Below, piece by piece: positions 51,681 to 60,893 of a stretch of DNA of 64,000 nt. The position numbers and the translations under genes were made by a program. Numbering within the stretch: the stretch's first letter is position 1; every line of letters begins with the position of its first letter. Origin of the DNA: Pleurocapsa minor HA4230-MV1 (lineage in GTDB: Bacteria > Cyanobacteriota > Cyanobacteriia > Cyanobacteriales > Xenococcaceae). The stretch covers positions 1 to 64,000 of the forward strand of contig JAHHHZ010000034.1 of the NCBI GenBank assembly GCA_019359095.1. Reading direction: 5' to 3'. Below the pieces are notes generated by a model that was not told the origin of the DNA, made no database searches, and worked only from the letters and a program-made list of their open reading frames with translations.

Positions 51681-54022
51681 TTCAAACGTCTATTAATTCT
51701 CAAAAAATTGAATTACTTTCTAATAATCCCGATACGGGTAAACCTTATAAAATTGCCATTGTTCATCCAAGTGTCGGTGTCAATTGGAGTGGAGGTTCAG
51801 AAATCTTTGCTTTGGAATTGGCTCGTCGTCTTTGTTCTTATTTTGAGGTTGAGCTTTTAAGTGGTGTTCCATGTGGAGATTTTAGTCGTCCTGCTGGCGG
51901 TATTTCTCGCACAGATGCTTATGAATTAGTGCGTCACCCTCTTATCGCTCCTCTATGGAAAAATCACATTGGACATCCTGAAATTGTTGTGGAACATTTA
52001 ACCAACTTTTTCCCTTGCGCTCTTCATTTGCTACATCAAAAGCCCGATTTAATTTTTCCCAATAATGATTACGGAGGTTTAGCAATGGCTGCCTTTGTCA
52101 GAGCCTTGACTGGAATACCCATCATGTTTACAGAGCATTGTGGTTTATTAGCTGATGGTAAGTGTTTAGCCAGAAATCTTCGTTTTCAACCAGATCGCCT
52201 GGTAGTTTTTAATCCTCCAACAGCTAAGTTTGCACAAACTATCAAATCACAACAAGCTGTAAATATTATTCCCAACGGAGTAGACTCTACCAGGTTTACA
52301 CCAGAAGGCAGTAAGCTCGATTTTAATTTACCCAAACCGATAGTATTATGCGTAGCTTGGTTAAATCGCAATAGTCACAAGCGGATCGAACTGGCGATCG
52401 CAGCAGTAGCACGTTTACCTCAAGCAAGTTTACTTCTTTGTGGAGATGGGCCCGATCGCGGTTATTTTGAGGAACTTGGCAATAAAATCCTCGGTTCAGA
52501 ACGTTTTACCCTTTATTATTCTAACTATGAGCAAATGCCTGAAGTTTATCGCAGTGCAGATGTTTTTACACTTCCTTCTTTGAACGAACCGTTTGGACTT
52601 GCTTATCTTGAAGCTATGGCTAGCGGTTTACCAGTAGTTGCTACAGATGATGAAATGCGCCGTTACGTTATTGGTGATGGCGGCTTACTTTGTGATGTAA
52701 CTAATCCAGAAAGCTATGCTGATACTATTGCACAAGCTTTAAACCACGACTGGGGCAATAAACCTCGTCAACAAGCTTCAAAGTTTAATTGGGATACCAT
52801 AGCCCTTAATTATCGTGATACCATTCTCGATGCGATCGCGAAGCGTGGGCGGAGCCCAATCGCCACACGCAAGCAACAGGTAACTGGCAACCAAGAACAA
52901 CTAGAGCCATTTCGCCCTAAAGGACTCTTAACCCTAAAGGGTCTATCCGCAGGTGTATACTACAAGGATACAATGTCCTTTAGGACACCTTCGGATAAGG
53001 ATACCGCTTCGCATATAGCTTCGCGTCGCCAACTGCATTTACTGCCCGTAATGGAGCAACCAATAATCGACAAACCAAAAATATCTGTAATCATTCCTAC
53101 TTACAATGCCATCTCTTATTTGCCAGCAGCGGTAGATAGTGTTTTGAAGCAAACTTTTAGGGACTTTGAATTAATTATTGTTGATGACGGCAGTAGCGAT
53201 CGCACTGCTGAATGGGTTTTAAGTTTAACCGATCCGCGAGTAAAATTTATTACTCAGGAAAATCAAGGTTCTGCTGCTGCACGCAATAAAGGTATTGCGA
53301 TCGCTCAAGGAGCTTACATCGCCCTTTTTGATGCTGACGATATTTGGGAATTAACTAAGTTAGAAAAGCAAGCACATTTTTTAGATGCTCATTCCTCAAT
53401 CGGGTTGGTAGATACTTCTGTAGTTTTAATCGATGAAGAGGGAAAGTCTACAGGTAAAGTTGTTACTTCCCAAGCTGAAGGGGATGTCTGGAAACATCTG
53501 GTGCAGTTTCAACCTGTATGTTCTTGTGATAGTACTCCTTTAATCCGTCGGGAATGTTTTGACACTGTTGGCTTATTCGATCGAGATTTAATGTTTCTCG
53601 AAGATTTAGATTGGTGGATTCGTCTGGCTTCTCATTATCAATTTGGTGCAATTAAAGAACCTTTAGTTAAATATCGCCAACATTCTGGTAGCAAATCTAC
53701 TAACTGCCAAGAAACACTACAAGCCTTTCACCAAATTATTGAGAAAGCATTTGAATCTGCGCCAACAGAATTACTGTATTTAAGAGATCGAGGCTATGGA
53801 CGGGTCAATCTCTACTTAGCCTGGAAAGCTTTGAATAATAAAGATTACAACCAAGTTAGGCAATTTTGTACTTCAGCGATCGCTCATTATCCTCAGCTAC
53901 AACGTTCTTGGGAATACGCCCGTTTGAATCTTGCTCAAGCACTGATGCGCCGATTTGGCGATCGAACTTATGAAAAATTGCGATCGCTTGCTCGTACATT
54001 TCGTTCTTTTGCTAGTGGCTAA
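51677..54022 (+). CDS. Bifunctional GT4-GT2 glycosyltransferase fusion
   Basis: The 781-residue protein joins two transferases. Residues about 25-385 are GT4 (VHPSVGVNWSGGSEIFALEL, VLCVAWLNRNSHKRIELAI, EPFGLAYLEAMASGLPVVAT). Residues 467-781 are an inverting GT2 domain with PKISVIIPTYNAISYLPAA, VDDGSSD and the DXD motif FDADDIWE. The GT2 half is paralogous to the two separate GT2 proteins downstream. The linker (about 386-458) is encoded by an R2 repeat. An internal ATG at 53051 (residue 459) could start GT2 on its own, so the fusion may come from an insertion that removed the GT4 stop. Confidence 0.85.
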   Translation: MIQTSINSQKIELLSNNPDTGKPYKIAIVHPSVGVNWSGGSEIFALELARRLCSYFEVELLSGVPCGDFSRPAGGISRTDAYELVRHPLIAPLWKNHIGHPEIVVEHLTNFFPCALHLLHQKPDLIFPNNDYGGLAMAAFVRALTGIPIMFTEHCGLLADGKCLARNLRFQPDRLVVFNPPTAKFAQTIKSQQAVNIIPNGVDSTRFTPEGSKLDFNLPKPIVLCVAWLNRNSHKRIELAIAAVARLPQASLLLCGDGPDRGYFEELGNKILGSERFTLYYSNYEQMPEVYRSADVFTLPSLNEPFGLAYLEAMASGLPVVATDDEMRRYVIGDGGLLCDVTNPESYADTIAQALNHDWGNKPRQQASKFNWDTIALNYRDTILDAIAKRGRSPIATRKQQVTGNQEQLEPFRPKGLLTLKGLSAGVYYKDTMSFRTPSDKDTASHIASRRQLHLLPVMEQPIIDKPKISVIIPTYNAISYLPAAVDSVLKQTFRDFELIIVDDGSSDRTAEWVLSLTDPRVKFITQENQGSAAARNKGIAIAQGAYIALFDADDIWELTKLEKQAHFLDAHSSIGLVDTSVVLIDEEGKSTGKVVTSQAEGDVWKHLVQFQPVCSCDSTPLIRRECFDTVGLFDRDLMFLEDLDWWIRLASHYQFGAIKEPLVKYRQHSGSKSTNCQETLQAFHQIIEKAFESAPTELLYLRDRGYGRVNLYLAWKALNNKDYNQVRQFCTSAIAHYPQLQRSWEYARLNLAQALMRRFGDRTYEKLRSLARTFRSFASG
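52845..53035. repeat. R2 element translated as a protein linker
   Basis: Phrases shared with 40790 and 41747 are GCGAAGCGTGGGCGGAGCC, TCGCCCTAAAGGACTC, GTCCTTTAGGACACC, GGATACCGCTTCGCATATAG and CTTCGCGTCGCC. The whole is open in the frame of the glycosyltransferase fusion and codes for about 65 low-complexity residues. The composition changes sharply at both ends compared with the neighbouring GT4 and GT2 coding DNA. Confidence 0.75.
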
Positions 54023-54026
54023 TTGG

Positions 54027-54151
54027 TGATTACTAATTACTAATTACTGATTACTTAGCTTAACTTGTTACCTATTACCCATTACCCATTACCTATTACC
54101 CACTACTTACTACCCACTACCTACTACCTACTACCCACTACCCACTACCTA
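54027..54151. repeat. Largest heptad array, 4 + 12 units
   Basis: Four units of TGATTAC/TAATTAC (54027-54054) are followed, after a 13-base break, by twelve units drifting gradually from TTACCYA to CTACCYA (54068-54151). It fills the gap between the fusion gene and the next GT2 gene. A 71-codon frame runs through it but is only the translation of the repeat. Confidence 0.95.
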
Positions 54152-54174
54152 TTTAATTACGGAGAGTACAAATT

Positions 54175-55131
54175 ATGGTCAAAGTTTCGATCGTTTTCCC
54201 CGCCTACAATGCAATGGCTTATTTACCACAAGCTTATCAAAGTGCTTTGGCACAGACTTTTACTGATTATGAGATTTTAATTGTTAATGATGGGAGTTCT
54301 GACAATATTGAGGAGTGGGTTAACCAAATAACCGATCCGCGAGTTAGATATATTCCTCAAAAAAATCAAGGAGCGCAAGGAGCGCGTAATACAGGCATTT
54401 ATAACGCTCAAGGGGAATATGTCGCGTTTTTAGATGCTGACGATCTTTGGGAGGCTACTAAACTTGAAAAACAAGTACGTTTATTAGATGAAAATCCAGA
54501 AGTAGGTTTAGTCGATACTTGGATTACTTTAATCGATCGCCAGGGGAATTCTAAAGGTTGGGTACATGCTTCTGCTGCTGAAGGGCAAATTTGGTCGGAA
54601 ATTATACAAGAACCAACGATTATTTGTGGAAGTTCACCCATGATTCGTCGAGAATGTTTTGACCACGTGGGTGTCTTCGATCCCAGTTTGCGTTATGCAG
54701 GAGATTGGGATCTTTGGATTCGGATTGCTGCTCGCTATGCTTTTGCGGTCGTTAAAGAACCATTAGTTCGTTATCGACTTCATCCCCAAAATACCTCTAA
54801 AAACTGTCGTGGTATGGCAAGAGATTGTCGTACAGTCATTGAGCGCGCCTTTGAATCTGCTTCTCCAGAGTTAATGTCATTAAAAAACAAAACTTACGGT
54901 CAAATTAACTCATATATAGCGGGTATCGCTCTCGATCGAGGTAATTATACGGAGGCAATGTATTTTCGTAATTTAGCGATCGCCTATAATCCCCAACTGC
55001 GTTTTTCTAAACAAGACCTGCGGTTGAATGCAGCTATTGCTATGTTGCGTTGGTTTGGCCCTCAAGCATACGATCGAGTACGGAATTTAACTCGTATTTT
55101 GCGTCGTCGTCAATCAAGTTTAGCAACATAA
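54175..55131 (+). CDS. GT2 glycosyltransferase (paralogue A)
   Basis: The 318-residue inverting transferase shows KVSIVFPAYNAMAYLPQAYQS (2-22), NDGSSDN (about 39), DXD motif FLDADDLWEATKLEKQ (about 84-99) and a C-terminal helical tail. It is close in pattern to the GT2 half of the preceding fusion protein and to the enzyme at 59943, which suggests three gene copies specialised for different linkages. The ribosome site GGAG precedes ATG 54175. Confidence 0.9.
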   Translation: MVKVSIVFPAYNAMAYLPQAYQSALAQTFTDYEILIVNDGSSDNIEEWVNQITDPRVRYIPQKNQGAQGARNTGIYNAQGEYVAFLDADDLWEATKLEKQVRLLDENPEVGLVDTWITLIDRQGNSKGWVHASAAEGQIWSEIIQEPTIICGSSPMIRRECFDHVGVFDPSLRYAGDWDLWIRIAARYAFAVVKEPLVRYRLHPQNTSKNCRGMARDCRTVIERAFESASPELMSLKNKTYGQINSYIAGIALDRGNYTEAMYFRNLAIAYNPQLRFSKQDLRLNAAIAMLRWFGPQAYDRVRNLTRILRRRQSSLAT

Positions 55132-55352
55132 AGAATCTGCGCTGCTGAAGCTATTCTCATACCTTAGATATATGCAAAAGGAGACAGATATCTATATTCT
55201 GTTGTTACAGATAAAGTTAGCCAACCACTACAAAATGAATTGTGTTGCATTACAAATACGGCTAATTAAAACAATTGATAGTGAAGAGTCGATCCTCAGC
55301 GCATGATTACATTTCGTCGTAATACTCACGTTAAAAATAAGGAAATTAACTA

Positions 55353-56492
55353 ATGTTTGATTATTTAATTGTTGGAGCGGGTTTTGCTGGTAGTGTTCTT
55401 GCCGAACGCCTAGCAACTCAGTCCGATCAGAAAATTTTGATTATAGATACTCGTTCTCATATTGGCGGTAATGCCTACGACCACTACAACGAAGACGGTA
55501 TTTTAGTTCACAAGTATGGGCCTCATATCTTTCATACCAATTCTCGTGATGTTTTTGAATATCTCTCGCAGTTTACTGAATGGCGACCTTACGAACATCG
55601 AGTAAAAGCGAGTGTAGACGGTCAATTGGTGCCAATTCCGATTAATCTTGACACTGTTAATCGACTCTATGGCTTAAATCTTACCTCGTTTCAGTTAGAA
55701 GAATTTTTTGCTTCGATCGCCGAAAAAATAGAATGCATCAGGACTTCTGAGGATGTTGTGATTAGTAAAGTTGGTCGTGAACTGTATCAAAAGTTTTTTC
55801 GCAACTATACACGCAAACAATGGGATATGGATCCCTCAGAATTAGACAAGTCCGTAACTGCACGTGTACCTACCCGTACCAACCGCGACGATCGCTATTT
55901 TACTGATTCTTATCAAGCTATGCCTCTACATGGCTTTACCAAAATGTTCGAGAAAATGCTCTCCCATCCGAACATTAAAATCATGCTCAACACCGATTAT
56001 CGCGAGATTGTTGATGTTATACCCTATCGGAAAATGATTTACACTGGCCCTATCGATCTATTTTTCAATTACTGTTATGGCAAGTTACCCTATCGATCGC
56101 TCAAATTTAAACACGAAACTATTAACAAACCCTTACATCAAACCGCGCCAGTAGTTAATTATCCCAACGAACATCTATATACTCGCGTCACCGAATTTAA
56201 ATATTTGACAGGACAAGAACATAACAAAACAAGTATTGTCTACGAATATCCACGCGCCGAGGGCGATCCCTACTATCCCATACCGCGAACGGAAAATGCC
56301 GAACTTTACAAACAATACAAAGCTTTAGCCGATGCCACTCCAGAAGTTCATTTCGTCGGGCGTTTAGCTACCTACAAGTATTACAACATGGATCACGTCG
56401 TCGCTCAAGCCCTTAAAGTCTACAGCAATCTCATTGTCAGTGGGGATGATAATGTACAAAAACAGGGCGAGTTTGAGTTAGCTTCTGTCTAA
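55353..56492 (+). CDS. glf: UDP-galactopyranose mutase
   Basis: The 379-residue flavoenzyme converts UDP-galactopyranose to UDP-galactofuranose. FAD site YLIVGAGFAGSVLAERLA (4-21), the signature GGNAYDHYNEDGILVHKYGPHIFHTN (about 38-63), NYTRKQWD (about 152) and conserved Arg/Tyr residues (VYEYPRAEGDPYYPIPR, about 299-315) are typical of Glf. It marks the polymer of this locus as containing galactofuranose. The gene follows a 221-bp gap and has an AAGGAAATTAACT ribosome site. Confidence 0.96.
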   Translation: MFDYLIVGAGFAGSVLAERLATQSDQKILIIDTRSHIGGNAYDHYNEDGILVHKYGPHIFHTNSRDVFEYLSQFTEWRPYEHRVKASVDGQLVPIPINLDTVNRLYGLNLTSFQLEEFFASIAEKIECIRTSEDVVISKVGRELYQKFFRNYTRKQWDMDPSELDKSVTARVPTRTNRDDRYFTDSYQAMPLHGFTKMFEKMLSHPNIKIMLNTDYREIVDVIPYRKMIYTGPIDLFFNYCYGKLPYRSLKFKHETINKPLHQTAPVVNYPNEHLYTRVTEFKYLTGQEHNKTSIVYEYPRAEGDPYYPIPRTENAELYKQYKALADATPEVHFVGRLATYKYYNMDHVVAQALKVYSNLIVSGDDNVQKQGEFELASV

Positions 56493-56510
56493 AACTTCAT
56501 CGGCTTTAAG

Positions 56511-56538
56511 CGTTACTCGTTACTCGTTACTCGTTACT
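56511..56538. repeat. Heptad array, CGTTACT x4
   Basis: Four perfect copies of CGTTACT lie between glf and the wzt-like gene. On the other strand they read AGTAACG, the same unit as the array at 41705, in opposite orientation. Confidence 0.93.
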
Positions 56539-56576
56539 TTTCCCACATCCCACACCCTAATTAAGGAGTAAGAAAA

Positions 56577-57878
56577 TTGTCCGACATAGTAGTTCGCGTG
56601 GAAAATTTAGTCAAAAAATACGAGATCGCACATCAAAAACAGGGTGCTAATATCTCTTTTCGAGACGCGATCGCTAATGGTACTAAATCTCTCGGTCGTA
56701 AACTAAAATCTTCCTTTAGCAAACAGACCTCTATCCCCAGTCGGGAAGATTTCCTGGCTTTAAACAATGTTTCCTTTGAAATTAAACAAGGTGAGGTTGT
56801 CGGTATTATTGGTCGTAACGGTGCAGGTAAATCAACCCTTTTGAAGATCTTAAGTCGAATCACCGAACCTACCCAAGGACGCATCCGAATTAAAGGGAGA
56901 ATAGCGAGTTTATTGGAAGTAGGAACGGGTTTTCACCATGAATTGACGGGAAGAGAGAATATTTTTCTCAACGGTGCAATTCTGGGGATGAGTAAAGCTG
57001 AGATTACCAAGAAATTTGACGAAATTGTTGATTTTGCTGAAGTTGAGAAATTTTTGGATACGCCAGTCAAGTTTTATTCATCTGGGATGTATGTCCGTTT
57101 AGCATTTGCTGTCGCTGCTCATTTAGAACCAGAAATTCTGATTGTCGATGAAGTATTGGCGGTGGGAGATATGCAATTTCAAAAAAAATGTCTCGGCAAA
57201 ATGGATAATGTCGCCAAACAAGGACGAACAATTTTATTTGTCAGTCATAACATGAGTACGGTGGAATCTTTATGCAATCGTGGAATTTTACTAGAATCTG
57301 GTGGTTTATATTTAGATAGCACTGCTGAAGAAGCTGTCAAAGCTTATCTAGACAAAGCCTATAATTTGGCTCGCGATATACCTTTAAGCCAAAGAAAAGA
57401 TCGTAGTGGCAATGGCAAGATTAGAGTTTTAAGTTTTCGGATCTTAAACGAACAAGGTCAAGAAGAACCAGCTATGCAGTCTGGGAAAAATTACTACTTT
57501 GAATTTGGGTATATCAATAATACGGGGGGTTGTCTAAAAAATGCAGTTCTTTCTTGCGAGCTGATTGACGAACATGGTGCGAGGATTCTTTTACTCAAAA
57601 ACAGTTTTACCAATCATACTCTTAATCTCGATGGCGATCGCGGTTATATTTTTTGCGGTATTGAGAACTTACCTATAGTTCAAGGATTATATCGCCTGAC
57701 CATCCATCTGGCACAGGCAGATATCGAACTACTAGATCGCGTTGAAGATGCTGTCACTGTCAGTGTTGATGGTGGTGATTTCTTTGGTACAGGAAGTCCT
57801 GGCATTCCAAATTTGTGTAAGTTTCTGGTCAAGAGTGAGTGGTATACGGAACCAAGTCAAGTAAAAAGTAGCAAGTAG
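56577..57878 (+). CDS. wzt: Polysaccharide ABC exporter ATPase (Wzt type)
   Basis: The 433-residue ATPase starts at TTG 56577, with AAGGAG ten bases before. Walker A GRNGAGKSTLLK (about 79-90), the variant signature YSSGMYVRLAFAVAAHL (about 162-178), Walker B EILIVDEVLAVGD (about 184-196) and the H-loop HNMSTV are all present. Residues about 270-425 form the C-terminal Wzt carbohydrate-binding beta-sandwich. It drives export of finished chains with the permease at 60894. The last codons and TAG stop come from heptad-like AAGTAG DNA. Confidence 0.93.
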   Translation: MSDIVVRVENLVKKYEIAHQKQGANISFRDAIANGTKSLGRKLKSSFSKQTSIPSREDFLALNNVSFEIKQGEVVGIIGRNGAGKSTLLKILSRITEPTQGRIRIKGRIASLLEVGTGFHHELTGRENIFLNGAILGMSKAEITKKFDEIVDFAEVEKFLDTPVKFYSSGMYVRLAFAVAAHLEPEILIVDEVLAVGDMQFQKKCLGKMDNVAKQGRTILFVSHNMSTVESLCNRGILLESGGLYLDSTAEEAVKAYLDKAYNLARDIPLSQRKDRSGNGKIRVLSFRILNEQGQEEPAMQSGKNYYFEFGYINNTGGCLKNAVLSCELIDEHGARILLLKNSFTNHTLNLDGDRGYIFCGIENLPIVQGLYRLTIHLAQADIELLDRVEDAVTVSVDGGDFFGTGSPGIPNLCKFLVKSEWYTEPSQVKSSK

Positions 57879-57886
57879 TAAGTCGA

Positions 57887-57921
57887 AAGTAATGAGTAAT
57901 GAGTAATGAGTAATAAGTAAC
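57887..57921. repeat. Heptad array, GAGTAAT x5
   Basis: Five units (AAGTAAT, three GAGTAAT, AAGTAAC) follow the wzt-like gene. Upstream, from 57855, degenerate AAGTAGC/AAGTAGT units already supply the gene's end. Confidence 0.9.
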
Positions 57922-57975
57922 ACAAAGCAATAACCATTATCAGTAATTAGTAATCATTCCATCAGGTAAAGTCAT

Positions 57976-59895
57976 ATGCAGGTATTGAGTAGAATTAGTT
58001 TTCCCACATCTCCCGATGTTTCGAGTTTATATATGCAGTGCGATGAAGGTGCTGTGATAGATTTTTCTGAAGGTGAACGTAAAATTGTTTTTCGTCGGGA
58101 AAGTTCGCTTTCTTTGACTTCTTACTTTAATTCTTTTTATGAAACTTTCTATGCTAAATATACTAAGCTTAATGCTCTTTATTATTTGCTGAGATTAGAA
58201 GGCGATTTTATGATTTCTCTTTATCGGGAAGTTGATGAGAAAAGCGCACGAAAACTAATTTCAGTAAAATATTTAGAAAATTGTCAGTTAAGCAAAGATA
58301 CAAAAGTTTTTCTGCCAAATCTTCAAGATAATGAGGAACAACAAGGAAGAATTTATTTAGAATTAGTTTGTTTGAGCGATCGCGGTATATTTGAACAAGG
58401 GTTAATTGCTACAGATGAAGTTTCTGACACTGAAGTTTCTTTAGCAATTATTAGCTGTACATATAAAAAAGAAGTTTATATTAAAAAGACAGTTAATGCA
58501 ATCTTGCAAGATCCATTTTTACAAACAAAGCAAGTAAAAATGTTCGTAGTTGATAATGGTCAAACTTTAAAACAAGAAGATTTTTTAAACTCAAGAGTTG
58601 AACTTATTCCTAATAAAAATTTAGGTGGAAGTGCGGGCTTTACTAGAGGATTATTAGCAGCTTTAGAATCAAGCAATTATACTCATTTTCTCTTCATGGA
58701 TGATGATATCGAGTTAGAAAGTGAATCAGTTTATAGATTATTTGGTTTATATAAATATGCTAAAAATGATTTTGCTATATCTGGAACAATGCTCGATCTC
58801 AATAAAAAAACTGTCTTGTATGAAGCTGGTGCTTTGTCTAGTGTTGCCCCTCATACAATGAAATATCAACCATTTTCAATTGCTTCTTTAAAACACGAAA
58901 TTGAATTAGAAAATCCCAGTCAAAATAATCTTTTACTAACTGAGGAGAACATAGATTATGGGGCATTTTGGTTTTTTAGTTTTTCGAGAAAAATTGTCAA
59001 TCAAATTGGCTTACCTTTGCCTTTGTTTATTAAGATAGATGATATAGAATTCGGTTTAAGAATCACCAAAGCTTTGCAAGGTGAAATAGTAGCTTTCCCT
59101 GGAATTGCAGTCTGGCACGAACCATTTTATCTAAAGTTTATGGTTTGGGATAATTATTACGCTCTTCGCAATTATTTAATAACTTATGCCATTCATCAAC
59201 CAATTCCTTTCATCAAAACATTTTTTGATTTTACCAAACACTTAGTTTACGAATTGTTTTTATTTGAATATAATTTTATCGAAATGCAAATAAAAGCTTT
59301 TGAAGATTATCTTAAAGGTCCTGATTGGCTGAAACATAACGATGCAGAAAAATTACACGCTAATGTTCTTGCACTGAGTAAAAGTCATAAAACACAAAAT
59401 GTTCAGCCAAACGAGCGGAAAAGCGATCGCGTGTTTAAAAAAGGTAAATCTAGTGTTGTCAAAAAACTTCTTGCTTTATTAACTCTCAATGGTCATCTAT
59501 TACCAGATTTTTTAATCCAAGACGATGAAGCATTAATTTTGTTAACTAAAGGTTATGGTGGACAACGTTCTCAAGCATTGGGTAAAAAAAGAGTTTTGAT
59601 TTTTAGAGAAGGAATGTCTAAAAGCAATAGAGAAATTCCTTGTTTATTTCAAAACGAAATCGACAAAACAACTGGAATCAAACTGTTATTTAGATGGCTA
59701 AAAGTCGCGCTCATTAGCAGTTTTAAATGGCGATCGCTTCGTAAACAATGGAAAGATGCCTCAACCGAATTAACATCTTCTGGTTTTTGGCAGCAGTATC
59801 TCGACCTAAATCAAGAGAACAGCAGACATGAGGGAGAAAAAGTAGCAAGTAGCGGTAGGGGCGAACGGCCGTTCGCCCCTACAAATAGCAAGTAG
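57976..59895 (+). CDS. GlfT2-like galactofuranosyltransferase (GT2)
   Basis: The 639-residue protein has an N-terminal beta-rich domain (1-150) and a GT2 core: VSLAIISCTYKKEVYIKKTV (about 156-175), NLGGSAGFTRGL (about 216-227), the DDD motif FMDDDIEL (about 240-247), and IKIDDIEFGLR (about 352-362) with the nearby HEPF His. This layout follows GlfT2 of mycobacteria, which polymerises galactofuranose from UDP-Galf, and glf lies two genes upstream. The C terminus (about 622-639) is encoded by heptads and an inserted 28-bp palindrome, and its stop is inside a heptad unit. Confidence 0.8.
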   Translation: MQVLSRISFPTSPDVSSLYMQCDEGAVIDFSEGERKIVFRRESSLSLTSYFNSFYETFYAKYTKLNALYYLLRLEGDFMISLYREVDEKSARKLISVKYLENCQLSKDTKVFLPNLQDNEEQQGRIYLELVCLSDRGIFEQGLIATDEVSDTEVSLAIISCTYKKEVYIKKTVNAILQDPFLQTKQVKMFVVDNGQTLKQEDFLNSRVELIPNKNLGGSAGFTRGLLAALESSNYTHFLFMDDDIELESESVYRLFGLYKYAKNDFAISGTMLDLNKKTVLYEAGALSSVAPHTMKYQPFSIASLKHEIELENPSQNNLLLTEENIDYGAFWFFSFSRKIVNQIGLPLPLFIKIDDIEFGLRITKALQGEIVAFPGIAVWHEPFYLKFMVWDNYYALRNYLITYAIHQPIPFIKTFFDFTKHLVYELFLFEYNFIEMQIKAFEDYLKGPDWLKHNDAEKLHANVLALSKSHKTQNVQPNERKSDRVFKKGKSSVVKKLLALLTLNGHLLPDFLIQDDEALILLTKGYGGQRSQALGKKRVLIFREGMSKSNREIPCLFQNEIDKTTGIKLLFRWLKVALISSFKWRSLRKQWKDASTELTSSGFWQQYLDLNQENSRHEGEKVASSGRGERPFAPTNSK

Positions 59896-59903
59896 CAAGT
59901 AAG
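59840..59903. repeat. Heptad array AAGTAGC interrupted by palindrome
   Basis: Two units (59840-59853), then 29 bases carrying the palindrome, then three units (59883-59903: AAATAGC, AAGTAGC, AAGTAAG). The insertion lies exactly between units. The array contains the last codons and TAG stop of the upstream gene. Confidence 0.9.
59855..59882. repeat. Perfect 28-bp palindrome (GTAGGGGCG...)
   Basis: GTAGGGGCGAACGG is followed immediately by its exact reverse complement. The outer GTAGGGGCG is shared with the copies at 20554 and 27273, while the inner bases differ in each copy but stay self-complementary. It forms a strong hairpin in the mRNA and also encodes nine residues of the transferase C terminus. 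Confidence 0.93.
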
Positions 59904-59942
59904 TAAAAAGTAGGGCGCAAGGCTTGCGTCCTTCAAGAAACA

Positions 59943-60893
59943 ATGAACAAACCAAAAATCTCAGTAATCATTCCTGCCTACAATGCGATGAAATACCTAC
60001 CAGAAACGGTAGAAAGTGTTTTCCAGCAAACTTGGACTGATTTTGAATTATTAATTATCAACGATGGTAGCAGCGATAATATTGTTGAATGGGTTTGTGG
60101 ATTAACAGATCCCAGAGTCAGATTAATCTCTCAATCCAATCAAGGAACTGCTTTGGCTCGCAATCACGGGATAATGGAAGCAAAAGGCGAATATATAGCC
60201 TTACTCGATGCTGACGATCTCTGGGAATCAAGTAAGCTAGAAAAACAGTCAAAATGTCTAGATAATCAGCCAAAAGTAGGTTTAGTTGATACTTGGGCGA
60301 TAACCATAGACGATCGCGGTAATGCTAATCGAATTAGAAAACACGAAGTCGAGGGAAATGTCTACCATAAAGTATACGAAGCCTGTGATAACCCAGTTTG
60401 CTGCGGTAGTTCACCAATGATTCGACGCAGTTGTTTTGACGTTATCGGTTTATTCGATCCCAAGATCAAGATAGTTGAAGATGTCGATATGTGGATACGA
60501 ATCGCTTCTCGCTATCATTTCGGGTTAATTAAGGAAGTTTTAGTAAAATATCGCCAACATCCTGATAACAAATCTAAAGATTGCCAGTCGATGTTATCAG
60601 AATTTCGGACATTAATTGAGAAAACCTATCGCTCTTTACCAATTGAATCACTTTATCTCAGGGCGCAATGCTATGCAAAGTTAAATCTTTTCCTGGCTTG
60701 GAAAATGATGGAAAACAAAGATTATCGACAGGCTGCTTATTTTCATCGGCAAGCGATCGCCCACCACTTTGACTTTTTGTTTAAACCAGAATCTATTCGT
60801 CTGGCGATCGCCATTTTTCTAGTTCGTTGCTTTGGTTTTAATACTTTCGAGCAAGTACGGGCGTTTAATCGTTTAGTAAAAAATTACGTGTAA
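59943..60893 (+). CDS. GT2 glycosyltransferase (paralogue B)
   Basis: The 316-residue transferase begins NKPKISVIIPAYNAMKYLPETVESVF, with NDGSSDN (about 40) and the DXD motif LLDADDLWESSKLEKQ (about 86-101). Motifs CCGSSPMIRRSCFDVIG and VKYRQHPDNKSKDCQSM are shared with the other two GT2 domains. Its stop directly precedes the ATG of the permease gene (TAAATG), so translation is coupled. Confidence 0.9.
   Translation: MNKPKISVIIPAYNAMKYLPETVESVFQQTWTDFELLIINDGSSDNIVEWVCGLTDPRVRLISQSNQGTALARNHGIMEAKGEYIALLDADDLWESSKLEKQSKCLDNQPKVGLVDTWAITIDDRGNANRIRKHEVEGNVYHKVYEACDNPVCCGSSPMIRRSCFDVIGLFDPKIKIVEDVDMWIRIASRYHFGLIKEVLVKYRQHPDNKSKDCQSMLSEFRTLIEKTYRSLPIESLYLRAQCYAKLNLFLAWKMMENKDYRQAAYFHRQAIAHHFDFLFKPESIRLAIAIFLVRCFGFNTFEQVRAFNRLVKNYV

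Noticed and set aside
54065-54280. 71-codon frame across the heptad array, rich in Pro, Thr, Tyr and Leu
   Set aside because: It is just the translation of the 7-base repeat and then runs in the wrong frame into the GT2 gene.
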